From Actinomycetota bacterium (GTDB lineage Bacteria; Actinomycetota; Thermoleophilia; Gaiellales; Gaiellaceae), in contig JACCYG010000364.1 of NCBI GenBank assembly GCA_013696595.1, forward strand, positions 1-5,754: 5,754 nt of DNA, in the 5' to 3' direction. Every line of letters begins with the position of its first letter. Positions within the stretch are counted from its first letter, which is position 1. The notes below the pieces were generated by a model, which saw nothing but the letters and a program-made list of their open reading frames with translations, did not search any database and was not told where the DNA came from. The position numbers and the translations under genes were made by a program. Positions 1 through 5,754 of the stretch are shown one piece after another.

Positions 1-1
1 G

Positions 2-328
2 GAGAACGCCGCGCGCGTCGTCAACGTCGCGCTCGAGCAGCCCATCCACGTCGCCGTCGCCTTGCTCGCCTCAACCGAGGCCTACACGCCCACGGCGCAG
101 CAGCTGGTCGACCGGGCGCGCGAGCGGCTCGGCTCGATCCACGAGATCGCAAACGCGCTCGCGGACAACCTTCCCGCTCCGAAACAGCAGGGTGGGAAGT
201 CGCGACGGCGCCGGCGGAAGAAGAAGGGCCGCGGGGCTCAGCAGCAGCAGCGCGCCGTGGCGGCGAGTGACAGTCGTGCGCCGGATGCCCACCCCGAGCG
301 GGCGGCTGAGCCGGCCGCCTCCGCGTAA
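2..328 (+). CDS. C-terminal part of an unrecognised protein with a basic low-complexity tail (5' end outside window)
   Basis: The reading frame is open from base 2 to a TAA at 326-328, so only the last 108 residues are present. A TTG at 62 lies inside this frame, but the sequence before it has the same codon bias, so I read it as internal. The first ~60 residues look like a folded, partly helical segment, including LVDRARERLGSIHEIANAL. After that the protein becomes low-complexity: SRRRRRKKKGRG (about residues 69-80), four consecutive Gln codons, then an Ala/Glu/Pro-rich end. Such tails are common on actinobacterial nucleic-acid-binding or ribosome-associated proteins, but no domain is recognisable and I assign no function. 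The strong G/C bias at third positions supports real coding. It ends 40 bp before dipZ on the same strand, so the two could be co-transcribed. Confidence 0.65.
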   Translation, partial: ENAARVVNVALEQPIHVAVALLASTEAYTPTAQQLVDRARERLGSIHEIANALADNLPAPKQQGGKSRRRRRKKKGRGAQQQQRAVAASDSRAPDAHPERAAEPAASA

Positions 329-357
329 GACGTCGTTCAGATTTCCGGCGTAGCATC

Positions 358-362
358 GGGAG
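358..362 (+). promoter_or_regulatory. Ribosome binding site of dipZ (GGGAG)
   Basis: GGGAG lies 6 bases before the ATG at 369, a normal Shine-Dalgarno spacing. It supports that ATG as the start, as does the protein beginning directly with the first membrane helix. The 40-bp gap before dipZ holds no convincing promoter; a TAGCAT at 351-356 has no matching -35 element. Confidence 0.6.
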
Positions 363-368
363 TCGTCG

Positions 369-2009
369 ATGACGCTGCTCGTCCTGATCGCGTTCATCGC
401 CGGGATGGTCACGGGGATCTCACCGTGCATCCTCCCGGTGTTTCCCATCATCGTCGCGGCCAGCGCAACGGGCGGACGGTGGCGGCCTTACGCGGTCGTC
501 GGCGGCTTGGTCGTCTCGTTCACGGTCTTCACACTTGCGGCTGCGGCCGCGCTTCGCGCCCTCGGCTTGCCCACCGACCTGCTGCGAAACGTTGCGATCG
601 CGGTTGTCCTCCTGCTCGCGCTTTCGCTTCTCTGGCCGCGCTTCGGACATCTCCTCGAGCGCCCGTTTCAGGCCCTCGGCCGAAGGCGCCCCGGCGACGT
701 GGGCGGGGGCTTCATGCTCGGCCTCAGCCTGGGCGTCCTCTTCACGCCGTGCGCCGGGCCGATCATCGCGGCGATCGCGACGCTCGCGGCGTCGGAGCAG
801 TACACGCTCGGCACTGTCGCCGTGACCCTCGCGTACTCGTTCGGGCACGGCCTCGTCCTGCTCGGCCTCGCGCTCGCGGCCCGGCGTGGATTCCAGTTGG
901 GTGCGCTCAAGCGTCGCGCGCCCTACCTTCGCCGGGCACTCGGGGGCGTCATTGCGGGAGCGGCCGTCTTCATGATCCTCGGCCTGGATCTCCGTCTGGC
1001 CGCACGCGTCCCGGCGTACACGCGCGCGCTTCAAGGCCTCGAAGAGAGCGCCGCCGCGCGCTCCGAGATCGAGGATCTGCTCGGACGGCGCGGCCACTTC
1101 GCCGAGAACAAGCTCGAGGACTACGGCACTGCGCCCGAGTTCACCGGGATCGCGCTCTGGCTCAACTCGCAGCCGCTTTCCCTCGCTGCACTCCGGGGCA
1201 AGGTCGTGCTGATCGACTTCTGGACCTACTCCTGCATCAACTGCCTGCGGACGCTCCCATACGTGAAAGGCTGGGACGCTGCATACCGCGCCGACGGCCT
1301 CGTTGTCGTCGGTGTTCATACGCCCGAGTTTGCGTTCGAGCACAGTCCGGCGAACGTGCGGCGCGCGGTGAAGGCGTCGGGTATCGAGTACGCAGTGGCT
1401 CTCGACAACGACTACGCGACCTGGGATGCGTGGGCGAATCAGTACTGGCCTGCGAAGTACCTGATCGACGGGAACGGCCACGTCCGCTACGCGCACTTCG
1501 GCGAGGGGAAGTACGCAGAGACCGAGGAGGTCATCCGGACGCTGCTCGCGGAGCGCGGCCTTGCTGCGCCCGTGTCGGCGAGGATCGACGAGGACGCGCC
1601 CGAAGGCGTAGAGACGCCCGAGACCTATCTCGGTCACGCACGGGTCGCCGGGTTCGTCGGCTCGCGAATCCTTCCGGACCAGGAAGCCGACTATCGCCTT
1701 CCTTCCGGCCTGGCCCAGAACACCTTCGGGCTCGGGGGCCGGTGGACGGTTGAGGCCGAGCGGATCTTCGCCGGCCGCGACGCGCAACTCCGCCTCGCAT
1801 TCCACGCTCGCAAGGTCTTCCTCGTTCTCGGCTCGGCAGGGCGGCGCGGCTCGGTCGACGTTTCCGTCGACGGAAAGCACCTGCGGAGAGTCGCGGTCGA
1901 CGGCCACAGGCTTTACGAGCTCGCCGACCTGAGGGGCGAGGCGCGCGACCGTCTCCTCGACCTCCGGTTCTCGCCCGGGGTCGAGGCCTACGCCTTCACG
2001 TTCGGCTAG
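369..2009 (+). CDS. dipZ: DipZ-type thiol-disulfide protein: CcdA-like membrane domain fused to thioredoxin and C-terminal domain
   Basis: 546 residues in three parts. Residues 1-212 form a CcdA/DsbD-beta-like membrane domain with about six helices (near 1-30, 42-64, 72-90, 112-140, 146-171, 188-210). It has the two family cysteines, Cys20 in GISPCILPVFP and Cys128 in LFTPCAGP, expected to carry electrons from cytosolic thioredoxin across the membrane. Residues ~255-397 form a TlpA-like thioredoxin domain with the redox motif WTYSCINC (Cys289 and Cys292) and a likely cis-proline in YWPAKYLID (Pro361). Residues ~415-546 resemble the beta-rich C-terminal domain of mycobacterial DipZ, from TPETYLGHARVAGF to the VSVDGKHLRRV region. 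The expected role is supply of reducing power outside the membrane, for example for cytochrome c maturation or disulfide repair; the actual client is unknown. From memory it is shorter than M. tuberculosis DipZ (~695 aa), yet all three parts are intact. Its 3' end overlaps the convergent PAC2 gene by 4 bases. Confidence 0.92.
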   Translation: MTLLVLIAFIAGMVTGISPCILPVFPIIVAASATGGRWRPYAVVGGLVVSFTVFTLAAAAALRALGLPTDLLRNVAIAVVLLLALSLLWPRFGHLLERPFQALGRRRPGDVGGGFMLGLSLGVLFTPCAGPIIAAIATLAASEQYTLGTVAVTLAYSFGHGLVLLGLALAARRGFQLGALKRRAPYLRRALGGVIAGAAVFMILGLDLRLAARVPAYTRALQGLEESAAARSEIEDLLGRRGHFAENKLEDYGTAPEFTGIALWLNSQPLSLAALRGKVVLIDFWTYSCINCLRTLPYVKGWDAAYRADGLVVVGVHTPEFAFEHSPANVRRAVKASGIEYAVALDNDYATWDAWANQYWPAKYLIDGNGHVRYAHFGEGKYAETEEVIRTLLAERGLAAPVSARIDEDAPEGVETPETYLGHARVAGFVGSRILPDQEADYRLPSGLAQNTFGLGGRWTVEAERIFAGRDAQLRLAFHARKVFLVLGSAGRRGSVDVSVDGKHLRRVAVDGHRLYELADLRGEARDRLLDLRFSPGVEAYAFTFG

Positions 2010-2845
2010 CCCTCGTCCGCGGCCTCTTCGTCGCGCCTCGCCTCGTGCTCGCGCAGGAACCGCGTGAGCTCGGCCGCGAGCGTGTCGCCGGAAGGGACGT
2101 CCAGCTCGTCGCCGAGGGTGTCCCGCCGGCGCTCGAGCTCTTGGACGTAAGCCTCCGTCTCCTCGTCCTGAGCGACCGCCTCGCTCACCTGCTGCTCGTA
2201 GGCCTCGGCGGCCCGCTCGAGCTCGGTCAGATCGATCGTGGTGCTGAGAAGCGCCGCAAGTCGCCCGCAGAGCGCCAGCGCCGCTTTCGGGCTCGCTGCG
2301 AGCGACGCATAGTGCGGGACCGCCGCCCAAAGGCTCGCCGAGGGCAGCGACGCCTGCCGGCACGAATCGTGGACCACCCCCACGATCCCGGTCGGTCCTT
2401 CGTACCGCGAGGCAGAGAGACCGAGCTCCTCGACGAGCTCCGGATCCGTCGCCGAGCCGGTGACGGGCACGGGTCGAGTGTGCGGCACGTCGGCGAGGAG
2501 CGCCCCGAGTGTCACCACGAGCTCGATCTGGAGCTCGCGGGCGAGAGAGACGACCTCATCCGAGAACGTGCGCCAGCGCAGGTTCGGCTCGATCCCGAGA
2601 AGGAGAACGACGTCGCGATCGAGGCCCGGCAGCTCGGCGTGGTAGAAGACGTTCTCGGGCCAGTCGATGCGGCGCGTGTAGCCCTCCTCGAGCGCGACGT
2701 GCGGGCGAGTCGCCTGGAAGTCGTAGAACTCCTCCGGGTCGAGATCAGCGAACCGGCGGGCACCCCACGCCTGCGCGAGGTATCCGGCAGCGAGCGACGC
2801 GCCCTGCGCGCCGTCGTTCCAGCCCCGAAACGCCGCGACGAGCAC
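2006..2845 (-). CDS. PAC2 family (proteasome assembly chaperone-like) protein
   Basis: 279 residues from a GTG at 2845. Recognisable PAC2-family segments as in actinobacterial members: LVAAFRGWNDGAQGAS near the N terminus, YDFQATRP (41-48), EPNLRWRTF (86-94), LGALLADVPHTRP (113-125), YEGPTGIVGV (148-157) and WAAVPHYAS (173-181). Residues ~207-245 are Glu/Arg/Gln-rich and probably form a helical or coiled-coil segment; the end is acidic (DEEAADEG). Eukaryotic and archaeal relatives are proteasome assembly chaperones. The bacterial role is not established, and no proteasome gene lies in this window. The start is doubtful: the GTG has no Shine-Dalgarno sequence, and the family-like stretch YLRIERHPALRRP lies in frame directly upstream with no ATG, GTG or TTG before a TAG at 2903-2905. 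The true N terminus may therefore lie upstream of 2845. The gene is convergent with dipZ, sharing the CTAG at its stop. Confidence 0.85.
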   Translation of the reverse strand: MLVAAFRGWNDGAQGASLAAGYLAQAWGARRFADLDPEEFYDFQATRPHVALEEGYTRRIDWPENVFYHAELPGLDRDVVLLLGIEPNLRWRTFSDEVVSLARELQIELVVTLGALLADVPHTRPVPVTGSATDPELVEELGLSASRYEGPTGIVGVVHDSCRQASLPSASLWAAVPHYASLAASPKAALALCGRLAALLSTTIDLTELERAAEAYEQQVSEAVAQDEETEAYVQELERRRDTLGDELDVPSGDTLAAELTRFLREHEARRDEEAADEG

Positions 2846-2987
2846 TGGGCGGCGGAGGGCGGGGTGCCGCTCGATGCGGAGGTAGCCGGCGATGCAGGAA
2901 GTCTACGGGAGCCTTTCCGCCGACCCCTTATCGCGTTACACGCACGCGAGTGAAGGGACCCGCCTCCCTCCCCGCTTACGCTCAATT
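2846..2987. other. 142-bp gap between ctaA and the PAC2 gene
   Basis: This is the only sizeable gap in the window. Its right part (2959-2973, read on the minus strand) has closely spaced G runs, GGGGAGGGAGGCGGG. No clear -35/-10 promoter pair is visible; GATAAG (complement of 2927-2932) is a weak -10-like hexamer with no good partner. There is no obvious hairpin plus T-run terminator for ctaA. The left part, ~2846-2893, may actually be coding for the PAC2 N terminus. Confidence 0.4.
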
Positions 2988-3944
2988 CTACGAAGAGGGA
3001 ACGCGCGTGTGTTGCGCCGAATGCGCCGGGAGATGCGCGGAGCTAGGCCGTAGGAGAGTCGCGAGGGCGACGACGCCAGCCCAGACGGAGACCGCGAGGG
3101 CGACGTGGACGAGGACGAGCCACCACGGGAGCTGGTTTCGCCACTGAACCTCGCCGACGACCATTTGCAGGACGAGGAGCGCGAGCACGACGCCGGCGAT
3201 GACGCTCTCGAGCGGGGCGCCCGACCGGAACACGAGTGCGACGAGGACGAGGAATCCGACGCCGAACACGGCGGTCGCGCGAACGTGGATGTACACGGCG
3301 TCCACGATGTTCCCGAGCCGCTCGATGTCGGCGCCGCCGGAATGCGGCCCGGCGGCGGTCACAAGCGCCCCGGTGACCACGAGGACGAGCGCGACGGGAA
3401 CGAGGCCGAGCGCAAGGCGGCCGACCCAGGGCGAGACGCCGGCGCGCCGCCGGCCGCGCGCAAACTCGTCCGCGCCGAGCGCAACTACAACCGCGAGCGC
3501 GACGGCCGCGAGGGCCAGCAGAAAATGCGCCATGACGGCGACAGGGTGCAGCTCGAGGATGACCGTGAGTCCGCCGAGCGGCACTTGAGCCACGATGGCG
3601 GCTGCAACGACGGCCGACGTCCAGGCGAGCCAGCGGGGAAGACCCTCGACGCGACGTGCCGCGAGGGCGGCGAGCGTCGTGCAGCCCATTGCGAAGAGCG
3701 CGACGACGCGGTTGCCGAACTCGACGAGGGCGTGGAACTCCTTCTCTGGGAACGGTGTTTCGCCGCAGCGCGGCCAGTTCTCACACCCGAGGCCCGACGC
3801 CGTCAGCCGAACTACGGCGCCCGTCACGACGACGACGAAGAGCGAAGCGAGCGCGGCGAACGCAAAGCGGCGAAACGCCGCCGGCGACACGGTGCGCCAA
3901 CGCCCGCGCGCGAGCCGCGGCGCGTGCGCCTCGGGGCGGGCCAT
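2988..3944 (-). CDS. ctaA: Heme A synthase, COX15/CtaA family
   Basis: 318 residues, the usual size for bacterial CtaA. This membrane enzyme oxidises the C8 methyl of heme O to a formyl group, giving heme A for aa3-type cytochrome oxidase. About eight hydrophobic helices are visible. Family marks: VTGAVVRLTASGLGCENWPRC (residues 40-60), with the first-loop cysteine pair Cys54/Cys60; EFGNR (75-79), with the conserved Glu75; and likely heme-ligand histidines His140 (VMAHFLL), His220 (VYIHVRA) and His280 (LVHVALA). The position that is His in Bacillus CtaA (E-x-x-H-R) is Asn78 here, which from memory is usual in actinobacterial proteins. The ATG at 3944 overlaps the TAA of selD by one base (TAATG), suggesting translational coupling; no strong Shine-Dalgarno is present. 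The last ~20 residues are hydrophilic and poorly conserved. No heme O synthase (ctaB) is in view. Confidence 0.93.
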   Translation of the reverse strand: MARPEAHAPRLARGRWRTVSPAAFRRFAFAALASLFVVVVTGAVVRLTASGLGCENWPRCGETPFPEKEFHALVEFGNRVVALFAMGCTTLAALAARRVEGLPRWLAWTSAVVAAAIVAQVPLGGLTVILELHPVAVMAHFLLALAAVALAVVVALGADEFARGRRRAGVSPWVGRLALGLVPVALVLVVTGALVTAAGPHSGGADIERLGNIVDAVYIHVRATAVFGVGFLVLVALVFRSGAPLESVIAGVVLALLVLQMVVGEVQWRNQLPWWLVLVHVALAVSVWAGVVALATLLRPSSAHLPAHSAQHTRVPSS

Positions 3945-4969
3945 TACTCGACCGCGACGCCGTGGCCTTCCTCGACGCGACCCACGCGCGCGAGGAAGAG
4001 GTCGCGGGCGCGGAAGTCCGCGTCGAGGACGGCAGCCTTCTCCGCAGGCAGCGTCACGAGGAGGCCGCCGGCCGTCTGCGGATCGAATCCGACGAGCGCG
4101 GCCGCGTCGGGCAAGCCGTCCAGCGCGACCGAGCCGGCGGTGAACTCCCTGTTTCTCGGATCACCGGCCGTCTTCAGGCCTTTCGCCGCGACCTCCGCAG
4201 CACCGTCCATCACGGGGAGGTCGCGGTCGATCACGATCCGGACGCCGCTTCGCTCGGCGACCTCGTGGGTGTGGCCGAAGAGACCGAATCCGGTGACGTC
4301 CGTGACCGCGTTCGGATCGTAGGGACGAAGCGCCTCGGCGGCGCAGTCGTTCAACTCGGTCATCCAGCGCGCGGCCGTCTCGAGCGCGTCACCGCCCAAG
4401 AGGCCCCTGCGCACGCCGGTCAGCACAAGCCCGGTCCCGAGCGGCTTCGTCAGGAAGACGGCGTCGCCCGCGCGGGCCCCGTCCTTGCGCCACACGGCCT
4501 CGGGGTGCACCGTCCCGATCGCCGCGAGACCGTACTTGGGCTCGTCGTCTCGAATCGTGTGCCCGCCGGCGAGAATCGCGCCCGCCTCCTCGACCTTCGC
4601 GGCCGCCGCGTCGAAGACCGCCCGGACGGTCGCAACCGGGAGCTCCTCCGGAAAGGCCGCGATCGAAAGCGCGAGCAGCGGCCGGCCGCCCATCGCGAAA
4701 ACGTCGTTGAGCGCGTTCGTCGCCGCGATCGCGCCGTAGAGCGACGGGTCGTCGAGCATCGGTGGAAAGAAGTCGATCGTGAAGATGAGCGCGCGCTCGT
4801 CGTCGAGCCGGTACACCGCGGCGTCGTCGGCCGGCGCGAGGCCGACGAGCAGATCCTTCGTCGCCGCCGGCGCGAACCCCGCGAGAAGCTCTTCGAGGCG
4901 GGCGGCGGAGTACTTCGCTGCGCACCCTCCTCCGGCTTCGAGCCCCCTGAGTCGTGCGGCAGCCTCCAT
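3944..4969 (-). CDS. selD: Selenide, water dikinase (selenophosphate synthetase)
   Basis: 341 residues, close to E. coli SelD in length. It makes selenophosphate from selenide and ATP, the selenium donor for selenocysteine, 2-selenouridine in tRNA, and the labile selenium of some molybdenum hydroxylases. Visible marks: GGGCAAK (13-19), with catalytic Cys16 and Lys19 matching E. coli Cys17/Lys20; DDAAVY (48-53); TIDFFPP with Asp66; ATNALNDVFAMGG (83-95); GGHTI (135-139); TKPLGTG (174-180); TDVTGFGLFGH (223-233); DPQTAGGLL (296-304). The catalytic site uses Cys, not selenocysteine. The second cysteine of the E. coli GCGCK motif is Ala18 here; it is not essential in E. coli. I chose the ATG at 4969 because the protein then begins just before the catalytic loop; the frame runs upstream to ~5218, but that part is Arg/Ser-rich and antisense-like in composition, overlapping the flavoprotein gene. 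A weak AGGT lies 13 bases upstream. It follows the flavoprotein by 22 bp. Confidence 0.95.
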   Translation of the reverse strand: MEAAARLRGLEAGGGCAAKYSAARLEELLAGFAPAATKDLLVGLAPADDAAVYRLDDERALIFTIDFFPPMLDDPSLYGAIAATNALNDVFAMGGRPLLALSIAAFPEELPVATVRAVFDAAAAKVEEAGAILAGGHTIRDDEPKYGLAAIGTVHPEAVWRKDGARAGDAVFLTKPLGTGLVLTGVRRGLLGGDALETAARWMTELNDCAAEALRPYDPNAVTDVTGFGLFGHTHEVAERSGVRIVIDRDLPVMDGAAEVAAKGLKTAGDPRNREFTAGSVALDGLPDAAALVGFDPQTAGGLLVTLPAEKAAVLDADFRARDLFLARVGRVEEGHGVAVE

Positions 4970-4991
4970 GGAGGCCGAGATTACCTGCCGC

Positions 4992-5754
4992 CTAGCGCGC
5001 GAGCGCCTCCTCGAGCGCCCGCCGCGTGAGGATCTTCGCGAGCTCCATGCGATATTCCGCCGTCCCGAACGGGTCGGTGACGGGGTTGGTTCCCTCGGTG
5101 GCCGCGTCGGCGGCGGCGGCCGGATCGGCCCCAGATTCGAGCGCCTGCTCGACTGCCGTCGCCCGCATCGGCGTCGGGCCCATGTTCGTGAGCGCGACAC
5201 GCGCCTTCCCGATCCCACCGTTCGAGCGCTCGACGACCGCGGCCACGCCGACGATCGCCCAGTCCTGCGCGCGCGGGTGGAACTTGACGTACGACCAGCC
5301 CGTACCCGTGTGCCGGGGCACGCGGATCTCGGTCAGGAGCTCCTGCGGCCCGAGCGCGGTCTCGAACGTCCCCGTGAAGAACTCCGACGCAGGAACCCTT
5401 CGCTCACCTCCCGCGCCGCGCACGACGCATTCCGCTTCGAGCGCGAGGAGCGCGCTCGGAAGGTCCGAGGCCGGGTCGCCGTGAGCGACCGACCCGCCGA
5501 TCGTGCCCAGGTGTCGCACCTGCGGATCGCCGATCTCGCCGGCGGCGTGGGCGAGGAGCGGCGCGTGCTCCGACACGACCTCGTTCCGGTGCAGCTCGTC
5601 GTGGGTCGTCAGGGCTCCGATCGCGAGAACGTCACCGTCCTCGCGCACGTAGGAGAGCTCCGCGATCCGGCCGATGTCAACGAGCGCGGTCGGAAACGCG
5701 AGCCGGAGCTTCATGAACGGAAGGAGTGACTGCCCGCCCGCCAGGACCTTCGCC
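4992..5754 (-). CDS. FAD-binding medium subunit of a molybdenum hydroxylase (CoxM / xanthine dehydrogenase family), 5' end outside window
   Basis: 253 residues are visible; an ATG at 5714 is internal, because the frame continues to the window edge and encodes AKVLAGGQSLLPF, the first FAD diphosphate-binding motif of the family (AGGQS). The second motif, TIGGSVAHGDPASDLP (about 83-99 of the visible part), also binds FAD. The C-terminal CO_deh_flav_C-type domain includes SYVKFHPRAQDWAIVGVAA and ends in RRALEEAL. In this family the subunit passes electrons between the iron-sulfur subunit and an external acceptor, in complex with a molybdopterin large subunit; neither partner is visible but they are expected upstream (beyond 5754). 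The substrate (CO, purine, aldehyde or N-heterocycle) cannot be told from this subunit. Only about the first 20-30 residues should be missing. It is the first visible gene of the leftward run ahead of selD and ctaA. Confidence 0.92.
   Translation of the reverse strand, partial: AKVLAGGQSLLPFMKLRLAFPTALVDIGRIAELSYVREDGDVLAIGALTTHDELHRNEVVSEHAPLLAHAAGEIGDPQVRHLGTIGGSVAHGDPASDLPSALLALEAECVVRGAGGERRVPASEFFTGTFETALGPQELLTEIRVPRHTGTGWSYVKFHPRAQDWAIVGVAAVVERSNGGIGKARVALTNMGPTPMRATAVEQALESGADPAAAADAATEGTNPVTDPFGTAEYRMELAKILTRRALEEALAR

Noticed and set aside
345..356. A -10-like TAGCAT as the dipZ promoter
   Set aside because: There is no -35-like hexamer at suitable spacing, and it lies too close to the ATG and ribosome binding site to be convincing.
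420..2363. A 647-codon open frame on the minus strand across dipZ and part of the PAC2 gene
   Set aside because: It is antisense to two clear gene families, rich in Arg/Glu/Ala, and explained by scarce stop codons at this GC content.
2937..2973. A strong Shine-Dalgarno-like AGGGAGG on the minus strand that might start a small gene
   Set aside because: The next GTG codons lead to a stop within about five codons and are not in the PAC2 frame.
3105..5029. Long plus-strand open frames (3105-4322 and 3656-5029) opposite ctaA and selD
   Set aside because: They are antisense to well-conserved genes, have Arg/Asp/Glu-rich composition without domains, and are chance products of GC-rich DNA.
4970..5218. 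An 83-residue N-terminal extension of selD, starting near 5218
   Set aside because: It is Arg/Ser/Pro-rich, overlaps the flavoprotein gene in another frame, and has no SelD homology; SelD normally starts shortly before the GGGCAAK loop.
5712..5714. ATG as the start of the flavoprotein gene
   Set aside because: The upstream in-frame codons encode AGGQSLLPF, the conserved FAD motif of the family, so the gene continues beyond the window edge.
1..5754. tRNA, rRNA, CRISPR repeats, insertion sequences, rho-independent terminators
   Set aside because: I saw no repeat array, no terminal inverted repeats or transposase, no tRNA-like cloverleaf, and no GC hairpin followed by a T run in the short gaps.

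Overview
The window is 5.75 kb of very GC-rich, almost fully coding DNA. Codons end mostly in G or C, many antisense frames stay open by chance, and genes are packed end to end. The gene set points to a high-GC actinobacterium: a DipZ-type CcdA/thioredoxin fusion, an actinobacterial-type PAC2 family protein, a heme A synthase with the EFGNR motif, and a CoxM-type flavoprotein subunit. A deep lineage such as Thermoleophilia/Gaiellales is possible. This is inferred from protein flavour; there is no rRNA or other marker to fix it.

Layout, left to right. (1) Bases 2-328, + strand: the 3' end of an unrecognised gene with a basic, low-complexity tail. (2) 369-2009, +: dipZ, a membrane CcdA/DsbD-like electron conduit fused to an extracytoplasmic thioredoxin domain and a C-terminal beta-rich domain. 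(3) 2006-2845, -: a PAC2 family protein, convergent with dipZ; the two genes end on the same CTAG tetranucleotide. (4) A 142-bp gap, 2846-2987. (5) 2988-3944, -: ctaA (heme A synthase). (6) 3944-4969, -: selD (selenophosphate synthetase), whose stop codon overlaps the ctaA start by one base. (7) 4992-5754, -: FAD subunit of a molybdenum hydroxylase (CoxM/XDH-B family), running off the right edge.

The three right-hand genes look like one leftward operon: flavoprotein, 22-bp gap, selD, 1-base overlap, ctaA. The most interesting point is selD directly behind a molybdenum hydroxylase subunit. SelD makes the activated selenium donor, and 'orphan' SelD proteins are linked to selenium-dependent molybdenum hydroxylases, so this operon could encode such an enzyme. 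No selA, selB, selC, yqeB or yqeC is visible, so this remains an inference. DipZ (extracytoplasmic thiol redox) and CtaA (cytochrome oxidase heme) may both serve respiratory chain assembly, but they lie on opposite strands and their proximity is weak evidence.

I found no RNA genes, CRISPR array, mobile element, attachment site or convincing rho-independent terminator. Nothing here is clearly an undescribed system; the findings are mostly context and gene-boundary observations.
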